A stretch of DNA of 18,036 nt from Bacteroidales bacterium UBA5536 (lineage in GTDB: Bacteria > Bacteroidota > Bacteroidia > Bacteroidales > F082), in the NCBI GenBank assembly GCA_002426795.1, contig DINQ01000025.1:1-18036 (forward strand), written 5' to 3'. Shown piece after piece: positions 1 to 6,378 of the stretch. Below the pieces are notes generated by a model. That model ran no database searches and was not told the origin of the DNA. It worked only from the letters and a program-made list of their open reading frames with translations. Each line of letters begins with the position of its first letter. The first letter of the stretch is position 1. A program made the position numbers and the translations under genes.

Positions 1-1
1 C

Positions 2-36
2 CTTTCAACGGAAATGAAATCATTTCCGTATGAAAG
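2..36. repeat. Imperfect inverted repeat (hairpin)
   Basis: The arms CTTTCA (2-7) and TGAAAG (31-36) enclose a longer perfect inner stem: ACGGAAATGA (8-17) pairs with TCATTTCCGT (20-29) across a 2-nt AA turn, with A30 as a single bulge. The result is an almost continuous 16-bp stem. It lies just past the 3' end of the minus-strand GIY-YIG gene. It lacks a clear T-run on the minus strand, so a simple intrinsic terminator is not the best reading. It could be the terminal structure of a small mobile element or part of a REP-like pair with the next hairpin. Seen directly; its function is unknown. Confidence 0.7.
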
Positions 37-47
37 TCGAGCATCAT

Positions 48-83
48 CGAAAAATCGATGAATCGGAGATTCATGATTTTTCG
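48..83. repeat. Long hairpin over the 3' end of the GIY-YIG gene
   Basis: CGAAAAATC (48-56) pairs with GATTTTTCG (75-83). Inside it, ATGAATC (58-64) pairs with GATTCAT (68-74) around a GGA loop, and G57 is a single bulge. This gives a 16-bp stem. It spans the stop codon and the last codons of the GIY-YIG gene, so the coding 3' end is part of the structure. Together with the hairpin at 2-36 it makes a tandem pair separated by 11 bp. It may work as a transcription end or RNA-stability element, or as a recognition structure for a mobile element. Confidence 0.7.
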
Positions 84-355
84 GGACCGATGACCTTTTG
101 AAAATGATGCTTAGCAAGAAACTCAACAACCCGCTCACGACTTTTGATGTTTTTGAGTTTTTTCTCCAAAGCAACTGCCTCAGCTCTTGAACCGATCTGT
201 GCAAATGCCAACAATCGCCATGGCCTGAAGGGTTTAGTAAATCTAGAATAGCCGTTGTTATGATGGCACAATCTATTCTGTATCGAATTGGTTTGTCCGT
301 AATAGTACCTGCCATCCAGTTCAGAAACAATTACATAAACATAAAACTGTTCCAT
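71..355 (-). CDS. Small GIY-YIG nuclease domain protein
   Basis: A 94-residue protein consisting almost entirely of one GIY-YIG nuclease domain of the UPF0213/YhbQ type. The visible core is YVYVI near residue 5 (the GIY strand), YYYGQT near residue 18 (the YIG strand), the following Arg in NRLCHHN, and the Glu of EAVALEKKLK, which would be the metal-binding residue. In this fold such proteins cleave DNA, but the biological substrate of small stand-alone members is mostly unknown. The start at 355 is chosen because the reading frame upstream runs straight through the tRNA-Ala gene. The ATG follows the tRNA terminator T-run by only 3 bp, there is no visible ribosome-binding site, and no separate promoter is seen, so expression may depend on read-through from the tRNA. 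The C-terminus is encoded by a copied tRNA fragment and a hairpin, which suggests a mobile or selfish origin. Confidence 0.85.
   Translation of the reverse strand: MEQFYVYVIVSELDGRYYYGQTNSIQNRLCHHNNGYSRFTKPFRPWRLLAFAQIGSRAEAVALEKKLKNIKSRERVVEFLAKHHFQKVIGPEKS
86..101 (-). repeat. 16-bp copy of the tRNA-Ala internal segment
   Basis: On the minus strand this reads TCAAAAGGTCATCGGT, identical to 412-427 inside the tRNA-Ala gene (3' side of the anticodon stem, variable loop, 5' side of the T-stem). Both copies point the same way and flank the GIY-YIG coding sequence and the 3' half of the tRNA. Identity stops sharply at both ends, apart from scattered matches. A TCTCC motif at 65-69 (minus strand) lies at roughly the distance expected of a decayed tRNA 3' end. 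It may be a relic of a displaced tRNA 3' half or of a target-site event. Confidence 0.8.
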
Positions 356-358
356 AAC

Positions 359-386
359 AAAAAAGCTGCTTCGTTTCTGAAGCAGC
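359..386 (-). terminator. Rho-independent terminator of the tRNA-Ala gene
   Basis: On the minus strand, GCTGCTTC pairs with GAAGCAGC (8 bp, 6-nt loop) and is followed by six T residues. It starts 6 bp past the tRNA 3' end. The T-run ends three bases before the GIY-YIG start codon, so the terminator doubles as the leader of that gene and would limit its expression. Confidence 0.8.
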
Positions 387-392
387 CATTTG

Positions 393-466
393 TGGAGAAT
401 AACGGAATCGAACCGATGACCTTTTGACTGCCAGTCAAACGCTCTAGCCAACTGAGCTAATTCCCC
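393..466 (-). tRNA. tRNA-Ala (anticodon GGC)
   Basis: A cloverleaf can be drawn by hand. The acceptor GGGGAAT pairs with ATTCTCC and contains the G3:U70 wobble that is the main identity signal of alanine tRNA. The D-stem is GCTC/GAGC. The anticodon stem TTTGA/TCAAA holds loop CTGGCAG, giving anticodon GGC, which reads GCC and GCU codons. The T-loop is TTCGATT-like and the discriminator base is A. CCA is not encoded. One oddity is a T-T mismatch at the second pair of the T-stem (position 50 with 64). The segment 412-427 is duplicated at 86-101. Confidence 0.95.
412..427 (-). repeat. tRNA-internal copy of the 16-bp direct repeat
   Basis: This is the tRNA-Ala copy of the 16-bp sequence also found at 86-101. 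The two copies are 326 bp apart start to start and bracket the tRNA 3' half plus the GIY-YIG gene. Confidence 0.8.
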
Positions 467-477
467 ATTTGAGTGGG

Positions 478-506
478 CAAAATTACAAAAAATTATTAAA
501 TGTCAA
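478..506 (-). promoter_or_regulatory. Promoter of tRNA-Ala (Bacteroidota type)
   Basis: On the minus strand a TTG (504-506) is followed after 18 bp by TAATTTTG (478-485), which matches the Bacteroidota -7 consensus TAnnTTTG. It lies about 11 bp upstream of the tRNA 5' end. Confidence 0.7.
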
Positions 507-558
507 ATGTATTTTTTTCAATGTTTTGTGGTTTTTAGTCTTTTACGTTTTTTTTCAA

Positions 559-589
559 TTGTTTTCGTAAATAAAATAATGTACATTTG
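559..589 (+). promoter_or_regulatory. Promoter of the signalling gene cluster (Bacteroidota type)
   Basis: TTG (559-561) and TACATTTG (582-589) are 20 bp apart and match the TTG / TAnnTTTG consensus. Transcription would start near 595, which rules out the in-frame TTG codon at 587 as a start and supports the ATG at 659. No strong terminator was seen between the genes up to 9258, so this promoter may serve the whole block. Confidence 0.6.
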
Positions 590-658
590 TTGATTGCGGG
601 AATTAACGACATCATTGTACGGTTGTTAATCGAACCAAACCAATTTTGGAACCAAACC

Positions 659-1108
659 ATGGGAAAATCAGATTTTGGACTTTTGTTAGATCTTGTTTGT
701 GTTGGTCAGGACAAAAAAATGTTACAGCTGTTAAATGCTTATCAGGCAAAACCCTACAACAAGAAAATATCCCATATTTTTACCACAGACTTTCAAATCG
801 ATAACATCCAGAATTATTTCAGAAAAGAAGCCAAGAGTTCAACATTTGGATTCATTTTTTTTCAAGCAGATAACAATTTAGATTTTTGTGTCAAAGTAGT
901 TCAATCACTTAAGTATTCTGCTGTTACAAGAAACGTTCCCTTAGGATTTTTAATAGAAGAGAACAACATCAAAAGTATTGAATATGATTATGATGCGCTG
1001 GCTAATTATTGTTTGATAATTCCGGACGAAGAGCTAAAATATCAATCTATGTTGTTTGAGACGCTCGATTTTTGGTTGCAAACAGCCCAACTACCCCTGA
1101 TCAATTAG
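659..1108 (+). CDS. Degenerate Rcp1-like receiver protein (pseudo-receiver)
   Basis: A 149-residue protein with no domain beyond a receiver-like fold. From about residue 63 it aligns without gaps to the single-domain response regulator encoded at 4084-4509, and both end in a similar tail (FETLDFWLQTAQLP here, VRSIEDFWLTIVKLP there). At the key positions this protein has Gln69 for the phosphoacceptor Asp, Ile99 for the switch Thr and Ile121 for the conserved Lys. The N-terminal acidic pair is also lost (LLLDLVCVG where the relative has LLVEDNPG). It therefore should not be phosphorylated like a CheY-type protein and may act as a constitutive binding partner or decoy for the following kinase, 77 bp downstream. 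The receiver relationship comes from my alignment. An unrelated small protein remains possible but is less likely. The start at 659 fits the promoter at 559-589. Confidence 0.65.
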   Translation: MGKSDFGLLLDLVCVGQDKKMLQLLNAYQAKPYNKKISHIFTTDFQIDNIQNYFRKEAKSSTFGFIFFQADNNLDFCVKVVQSLKYSAVTRNVPLGFLIEENNIKSIEYDYDALANYCLIIPDEELKYQSMLFETLDFWLQTAQLPLIN

Positions 1109-1175
1109 TTCTGCTGGTTAGATCAGAAGACTCGTATAACTGCCTGACATCGTGTAATTGCTATTTTTTTTTAAA

Positions 1176-1181
1176 AGGAGG
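1176..1181 (+). promoter_or_regulatory. Strong Shine-Dalgarno site
   Basis: AGGAGG lies 4 bases before the ATG at 1186 and fixes that start. Such a perfect site is unusual here, since the other genes in the window lack one and Bacteroidota generally rely little on it. Confidence 0.75.
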
Positions 1182-1185
1182 CATT

Positions 1186-4065
1186 ATGAATAAACGGCAA
1201 TTGAATTTCAAACTCACCAAATGGAGAATAATCCTGATTGGCCTTATAGCTGGTATTTTCATTGCAGCCACAGCGTACTTGATATATGAAAACCAGGTAA
1301 CCAAACTCAAGCAGGATAACGAAAAGGAATTTTTCGGGATAGCAGACCTGAAAATCAGCGAAATCAATGAGTGGATTAATGACCGCATTTCTGATGTTAC
1401 AACCCTTTCAGTTGCAACTTCACGTGTCATTTTAAGTGATGGAAAAATCGAAAATACTGCCGAAAGCCAAAAAATCCTGGGCTACATATTCGATGTCATG
1501 CAACGGGCACATAATTACGAAGAAATCCAATTTCTGGCGGTTGATGGGGAAATATTATTCTCGACCGATAATGACAAGATCGGTAGTTATGCTGAACAGC
1601 ACAGTATGAGCCTGCTCGAGAATAAGACTGAAAATGATAAACTGGTGAAATTTGATTTGTTTTATTGCGATATGCACCAGGCCGTTCATTTCGAAATTTC
1701 GAAAGCAGTGATGGATAATTCCGGGGATATTGTCGGTTTTGCCTTGTTGCGTATCAACCCGGACGATTATTTGTACCCACTGGTTGTTTCGTGGCCCATG
1801 CCGACCAAAACAGGGGAATCGTTGATTGTTAAAGACGATGGTGATGAGGTTTTGTTTTTAAACAAATTGCTGCACAACGAGGCCGCTCCACTTACAATGC
1901 GCATCAGCAAAACAAGGTTGGAAGTACCTGCAGTTCAAGCTGCATTGGGCTTTAGGGGCTTTTTTCGCGGACTCGATTACCGGGGCGAAAAAGTGATTGC
2001 ACTTGTTGAACCCGTTCCGGATACACCCTGGTACATGATCATAAAAATTGACGAGAAGGAATTGTTCGATGCGCTCAAAAAGGAGGCTTTCCTTATTTAC
2101 GGCTTTGCATCAGCGTTTTTTCTCCTGGTTGTTTTGGGTCTGATAACGGTTTATAATAGTCTGCAACGCGAGGTTTACAAACAATTGGTCGACTCGCAAC
2201 AACTTTTCAAAACAACGCTGTATAGTATTGGCGACGCTGTAATCGTCACCAATGAACAAGGAAAGGTGTTGAACATGAACAAAATTGCTGAAGATCTGAC
2301 TGGTTACAGCGAGAAGGATGCCTTTTTGCAGCCAGCAGAAAACATCTTCAGGATTGAAAATGAAACAACCGGCCAAACAGTAGAAAGTCCGATTCAGCAG
2401 GTGATTGCGCACAATAAAATTGTCGGACTGGAAAACCATACCGTGTTGGTTTCAAAGGATGGAAACAAAACACCCATTGCCGATAGCGGAGCGCCCATCA
2501 ACAATTCAGCTGGTAAGCTGATCGGGGTGGTTTTGGTATTCAGAAACCAGACAGCTGAACGTGAAGCCCGCGAAAAGCTGCGCTCGAGCGAAGAAAGACT
2601 TAAATTGGTGAGCGAAGCTACAGAGCAAGGCGTTTGGGATTGGGATCTTTTGCAAAACAAGGTGTTCTATTCGGAAAACTGGATGAAGCAGATTGGCTAT
2701 CAGCCTGGCGAATTGCCACATGAATTCAGCACCTGGGAGGAACATCTTCATCCGGATGATTCCGAACGCTGCCATCAGGCAGTAAATGATTTTATTAACA
2801 ATCCAGAAGGGAAATTCAGGCTTGAATTCAGGTTTAGGCATAAAAACGGTAGTTATGTCTGGATCAGGAACCAGGCTGAGGCACAACTCGACTCCACCGG
2901 AAAAGTTGTTAGAATGTATGGTGCGCATATAGATATCACTGCTGAGCGACAAGCCGAAGAAGCACTGAGGATGAGCGAAAAGTTTTTCAGGAGCATATTC
3001 GAGAATTCTCCGCTGGGCAAATCGTTGACTGGCCTTGATGGAAGCCTTCAGATTAACCAGTCTTTTTCCCGAATCCTGGGATATAACCTGGAAGAATTCA
3101 AAGGAAAAAAATGGCAGGAAGTCACACATCCGGAGGATATTGAAGAAAGCGCTAGCATTGTACAGTCAATTTTAAACGGAGAAAAAGAGCATGAAACATT
3201 TGAAAAACGATACATCCACAAAGATGGCCACTATGTTTGGACAGAGGTAAATACAACCTTGCTGCGTGATAGTAGCGGAAATCCACAATACTTCATTACC
3301 ACCATCAGTGATATTTCTGGTCGGAAAAAGAACCAGGAAATTTTAGCTCAAAACCAACGCGATCTGGAAAAACTGAACCAGGAACTTGTACGTTCAAACC
3401 AGGAACTCGAACAGTTTGCCTACGTGGCTTCGCACGACTTGCAGGAACCATTGCGTATGGTATCGAGCTATACACAACTCCTTCAGAAAAGATATAAAGA
3501 CAAATTAGACGATACCGCCAATGAGTTTATTCATTTTGCTGTAGATGGTGCCATTCGCATGCAGGGTCTGATCAACGATTTACTCGATTATTCAAGGGTA
3601 ACAACGCGTGGAAAATCTTTTTTAAAAGTCAGTTTAGTATCTGCTTTGGCACAGGCGCGCCTGAATCTGAAAACAAAAATAACTGAAACAAGCGCTTTGA
3701 TCATCAACGACGAACTTCCGGAGGTAATGGGCGACGAAGGGCAGTTGGTACGTGTGTTTCAAAACCTGATCGATAATGCCATTAAATATTGCGGCAACGA
3801 AACACCGATTATTCAAATTGGAGCAAGCCTCAATGAGGGAATGGTTACGGTAAATGTTCGTGACAATGGAATTGGCATCGATCCGAAATTTAAAGAAAGG
3901 GTCTTTGTTATTTTCCAGCGCCTGCACGGACGCGACAAATATAGCGGCACGGGTATTGGCCTGGCTATCTGCAAACGGATTGTTGAGCGTCACGGCGGAA
4001 AAATTTGGCTGGAGTCGGAACCCGAAAAAGGAACAACATTTTATTTCACACTAACTTTAGCATAA
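1186..4065 (+). CDS. Membrane sensor histidine kinase with three PAS domains
   Basis: A 959-residue histidine kinase. A membrane segment at about 13-34 and another at about 301-323 enclose an extracytoplasmic sensor region of about 265 residues with no obvious named motif. Three PAS domains follow (about 337-450, 466-590 and 596-715), then a short coiled coil rich in Asn-Gln-Glu, a dimerisation helix with the phospho-accepting His750 in ASHDLQEPLR, and an ATPase domain with the N-box Asn864, DNGIGID (from about 893) and GTGIGLAI. The SHDLQEPL motif is typical of Cph1/phytochrome-like kinases whose partners are Rcp1-type single-domain regulators. Such a regulator, now interrupted, lies 18 bp downstream. 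The protein has no GAF-PHY module, so it is not a phytochrome. The ATG at 1186 follows a perfect AGGAGG; a longer upstream frame overlapping the preceding gene is rejected. The ligand is unknown. Confidence 0.92.
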   Translation: MNKRQLNFKLTKWRIILIGLIAGIFIAATAYLIYENQVTKLKQDNEKEFFGIADLKISEINEWINDRISDVTTLSVATSRVILSDGKIENTAESQKILGYIFDVMQRAHNYEEIQFLAVDGEILFSTDNDKIGSYAEQHSMSLLENKTENDKLVKFDLFYCDMHQAVHFEISKAVMDNSGDIVGFALLRINPDDYLYPLVVSWPMPTKTGESLIVKDDGDEVLFLNKLLHNEAAPLTMRISKTRLEVPAVQAALGFRGFFRGLDYRGEKVIALVEPVPDTPWYMIIKIDEKELFDALKKEAFLIYGFASAFFLLVVLGLITVYNSLQREVYKQLVDSQQLFKTTLYSIGDAVIVTNEQGKVLNMNKIAEDLTGYSEKDAFLQPAENIFRIENETTGQTVESPIQQVIAHNKIVGLENHTVLVSKDGNKTPIADSGAPINNSAGKLIGVVLVFRNQTAEREAREKLRSSEERLKLVSEATEQGVWDWDLLQNKVFYSENWMKQIGYQPGELPHEFSTWEEHLHPDDSERCHQAVNDFINNPEGKFRLEFRFRHKNGSYVWIRNQAEAQLDSTGKVVRMYGAHIDITAERQAEEALRMSEKFFRSIFENSPLGKSLTGLDGSLQINQSFSRILGYNLEEFKGKKWQEVTHPEDIEESASIVQSILNGEKEHETFEKRYIHKDGHYVWTEVNTTLLRDSSGNPQYFITTISDISGRKKNQEILAQNQRDLEKLNQELVRSNQELEQFAYVASHDLQEPLRMVSSYTQLLQKRYKDKLDDTANEFIHFAVDGAIRMQGLINDLLDYSRVTTRGKSFLKVSLVSALAQARLNLKTKITETSALIINDELPEVMGDEGQLVRVFQNLIDNAIKYCGNETPIIQIGASLNEGMVTVNVRDNGIGIDPKFKERVFVIFQRLHGRDKYSGTGIGLAICKRIVERHGGKIWLESEPEKGTTFYFTLTLA

Positions 4066-4083
4066 CTAAAAAAAATACATTTT

Positions 4084-4509
4084 ATGGAACCTATAGAAAT
4101 ACTTCTTGTAGAAGACAACCCTGGCGACGCACGCCTGGCCCAGTAAGCGCTACGCGAAAGCAAACTGCGCAACAATTTATACATTGTTGAAGATGGCATC
4201 GAAGCCATGAAATTTTTACACAAAGAGGAGAAATATGCCAAAATGACCAAGCCTGATCTTATTTTGCTTGACCTTAACCTCCCCAGAATGGACGGACGTG
4301 AAGTGCTCAGGGCGATCAAATCAGATGACAAGCTAAAACGCATTCCGGTTGTCATCCTCACCATGTCTAGCGCTGAAGAAGACATCCTGAAATCGTATAA
4401 CCTCTTTGCCAACTGCTATATCACCAAGCCTATTGATCTCGATCAGTTTATCAAAGTTGTACGATCGATTGAAGATTTTTGGCTTACGATAGTAAAATTA
4501 CCAAAATAG
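4084..4509 (+). pseudogene. Rcp1-like response regulator interrupted by an in-frame TAA
   Basis: Read from the ATG at 4084, the frame encodes a 141-codon single-domain receiver, but codon 21 is TAA (4144-4146). Everything else is intact: acidic residues Glu10/Asp11 in VEDNPGDARLAQ, phosphoacceptor Asp63 in LLDLNLPRMDG, switch Thr93, Lys115 in ITKP, and the DFWLTIVKLP tail of the Rcp1 group. The two downstream receivers have Glu at the same position (DARLIQE and DALLVQE), so one G-to-T change from GAA would explain the stop. The next in-frame ATG (4207) would give a 100-residue protein lacking strand 1 and the metal-binding acids, unlikely to be phosphorylated. It sits 18 bp after the kinase gene and 32 bp before the next one, as expected for the cognate regulator. 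Alternatives are a base-calling error or, less likely, stop read-through. Confidence 0.85.
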
Positions 4510-4541
4510 ACCTTTTCAACTGTAAAATCAAACCATTGGCC

Positions 4542-6368
4542 ATGAGCAAAAAACAAATCAGACTGCTGCTCATCGAAGACAACCCTGGTGATGCCAGGCT
4601 CATACAGGAACTCCTGTCAGAGGAGTTCTACTATTCCTATACGATCACTATTGCCGAGTCTATTAGGGAAGTTCAAAGTTTAAAAGTAAATAATGAGTTC
4701 GATTTGATTCTGCTCGATCTCACCCTGCCTGATTCGTCTGGACTCGACACAATAATTTCGGTGACAGATATTTACGACTCGACACCAATAGTAGTTTTAA
4801 CCGGTCATCACGATGTTACACTCTGGAACACAGCCATGCAGATGGGCGTTGAGGATTATTTTGAAAAAGGGAATCTCGGCAGTAAAGACTGTTTTTTGTC
4901 AACGATCAGGTTTTCAATAGAGCGATTTAACTACCGAACGCGTTTTGAGAAAAGTCAGCTGAGATTCGAAAAACTGATCGCCGAAACCCTCGATGGTATT
5001 GTTGTGACCGACTTAAATGGCACCATCAAATATGCCAATCCACCGGCACAGAAAATTTTTCAAAAAACACATATAGAGCTCATTAACACACCATTTAAGT
5101 TGCCCCTGGTTGAAGGCTATGCGACCGAACACATTCTTTCAACTGACAATCAGGATCCAGTATCCGTCGAAATACGTGGTGTTGGAACCGAATGGGAAGA
5201 CCAGCCCGCCAAATTGTTCATGTTGCGGGATATTACCCTGTCAATCAAGGCGCGCAAAGAGCTCAGTAACGCATACGATATTCTCAACCGAAGCAAGGCT
5301 GTTTTGATCAAGTGGCGAAATGTTCCTGGTTTCCCCATCGAATTCGTTTCAGAAAATGTGGAAACCATTTGTGGTTATAATGTCGACGAGTTTAAAAAAG
5401 GACTGGTCGACTGGATCAGCATTACACATCCAGAAGACGTCGATCATTTGGAGGAAGCATTGAGCAAACGTTCCGAAACAGAAAGCACAGGATTTACAAT
5501 AGAGTACCGAATTTTAACCAAAAACGATGAAATACGCTGGGTGCAAAACAACACCAAAGCACTGTTGGATCTGAGTGGTAAAATTAGCCATTACGAAAGT
5601 GTAATGATCGATATTACTGATCAGAAAAAAGCTGAAGAAAGGCTCAACGAAACAAACCAACGCCTGAACAAAGAGATCAAAACCCGCGACCGAATTTTTT
5701 CCATTATCGCCCATGACCTGATTGGTGGATACAGCCCCCTCATTGGACTTACGGACGTATTGATGGAAAGTGCAGATGAGCTGTCAGACGATGAGAAGGA
5801 AAAGATTTACACAACACTTAATGAGGCCTTCAACCGAAATTTCGAGTTGTTGAAAAACCTGCTCGATTGGGGTCGGGCACAAGGTAACCGACTGGTTTTT
5901 AAACCTGTGTCGCTGATACTAGTCCATACCCTGGACAATGTGAAATCGTTTCTCAATGCAGCCATGCAGTTTAAAGCCATTACACTTGATCTGCGAATCG
6001 ATGAGCAAATGACAGTTGTGGCCGACCGAAACATGCTCGAAACGATCTTCAGAAACCTGATTTCGAATGCTATCAAGTTTTCACCCGAAAAAAGCACAAT
6101 TGAGGTCTTTGTGGAAACAGATAACCTCAACACCATTTTTGCCGTAAAAGACCATGGAGTTGGGATGACAGAAAGCCAGAAAGAAAACTTGTTTATTTCA
6201 GGAATTAGTGAAACTACTTTGGGCACTAATAATGAGAAAGGCAACGGACTAGGCCTGCAACTCTGTGTTGAGTTTGTGCAGAAACACGGGGGAAAAATCT
6301 GGGCAAAAAGCAGTCCTGGCATTGGCACAACCATCTTTTTTACTATACCGAATAAGTTAAACCAATAG
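4542..6368 (+). CDS. REC-PAS-PAS histidine kinase
   Basis: A soluble 608-residue kinase. The N-terminal receiver domain (about 1-125) carries IEDNPGDA acidic residues and phosphoacceptor Asp59 in LLDLTLPDSSG. Two PAS domains follow (about 141-255 and 250-370), the second ending in a clear PAC segment (MIDITDQKKAEERL). The dimerisation helix has His391 in IIAHDL, and the ATPase domain shows NLISNAIKF, DHGVGM and GNGLGLQL. There is no membrane segment. The sequence after the catalytic His (LIGGYSPL) departs from the usual RSPLN-like pattern but keeps the Pro. A receiver in front of a kinase suggests that it is regulated by phosphotransfer from an upstream kinase, plausibly the membrane kinase encoded at 1186-4065. 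The ATG at 4542 is chosen because it directly precedes the receiver; the longer frame overlaps the preceding gene. Confidence 0.9.
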   Translation: MSKKQIRLLLIEDNPGDARLIQELLSEEFYYSYTITIAESIREVQSLKVNNEFDLILLDLTLPDSSGLDTIISVTDIYDSTPIVVLTGHHDVTLWNTAMQMGVEDYFEKGNLGSKDCFLSTIRFSIERFNYRTRFEKSQLRFEKLIAETLDGIVVTDLNGTIKYANPPAQKIFQKTHIELINTPFKLPLVEGYATEHILSTDNQDPVSVEIRGVGTEWEDQPAKLFMLRDITLSIKARKELSNAYDILNRSKAVLIKWRNVPGFPIEFVSENVETICGYNVDEFKKGLVDWISITHPEDVDHLEEALSKRSETESTGFTIEYRILTKNDEIRWVQNNTKALLDLSGKISHYESVMIDITDQKKAEERLNETNQRLNKEIKTRDRIFSIIAHDLIGGYSPLIGLTDVLMESADELSDDEKEKIYTTLNEAFNRNFELLKNLLDWGRAQGNRLVFKPVSLILVHTLDNVKSFLNAAMQFKAITLDLRIDEQMTVVADRNMLETIFRNLISNAIKFSPEKSTIEVFVETDNLNTIFAVKDHGVGMTESQKENLFISGISETTLGTNNEKGNGLGLQLCVEFVQKHGGKIWAKSSPGIGTTIFFTIPNKLNQ

Positions 6369-6378
6369 CGAATAAATA

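Noticed and set aside
356..451. N-terminal 32-residue extension of the GIY-YIG protein
   Set aside because: It is translated from the tRNA-Ala gene and its terminator; the domain begins at the ATG at 355.
587..658. TTG start giving a longer pseudo-receiver protein
   Set aside because: The TTG is part of the TAnnTTTG promoter element, so it lies upstream of the expected transcript start.
1072..1185. Longer N-terminus for the membrane kinase overlapping the previous gene
   Set aside because: The ATG at 1186 has a perfect AGGAGG in front and is followed directly by a normal signal-anchor helix.
4207..4509. A complete 100-residue response regulator starting at an internal ATG
   Set aside because: It lacks the first strand and the acidic metal-binding residues, while the missing part lies in frame upstream behind a single stop codon.
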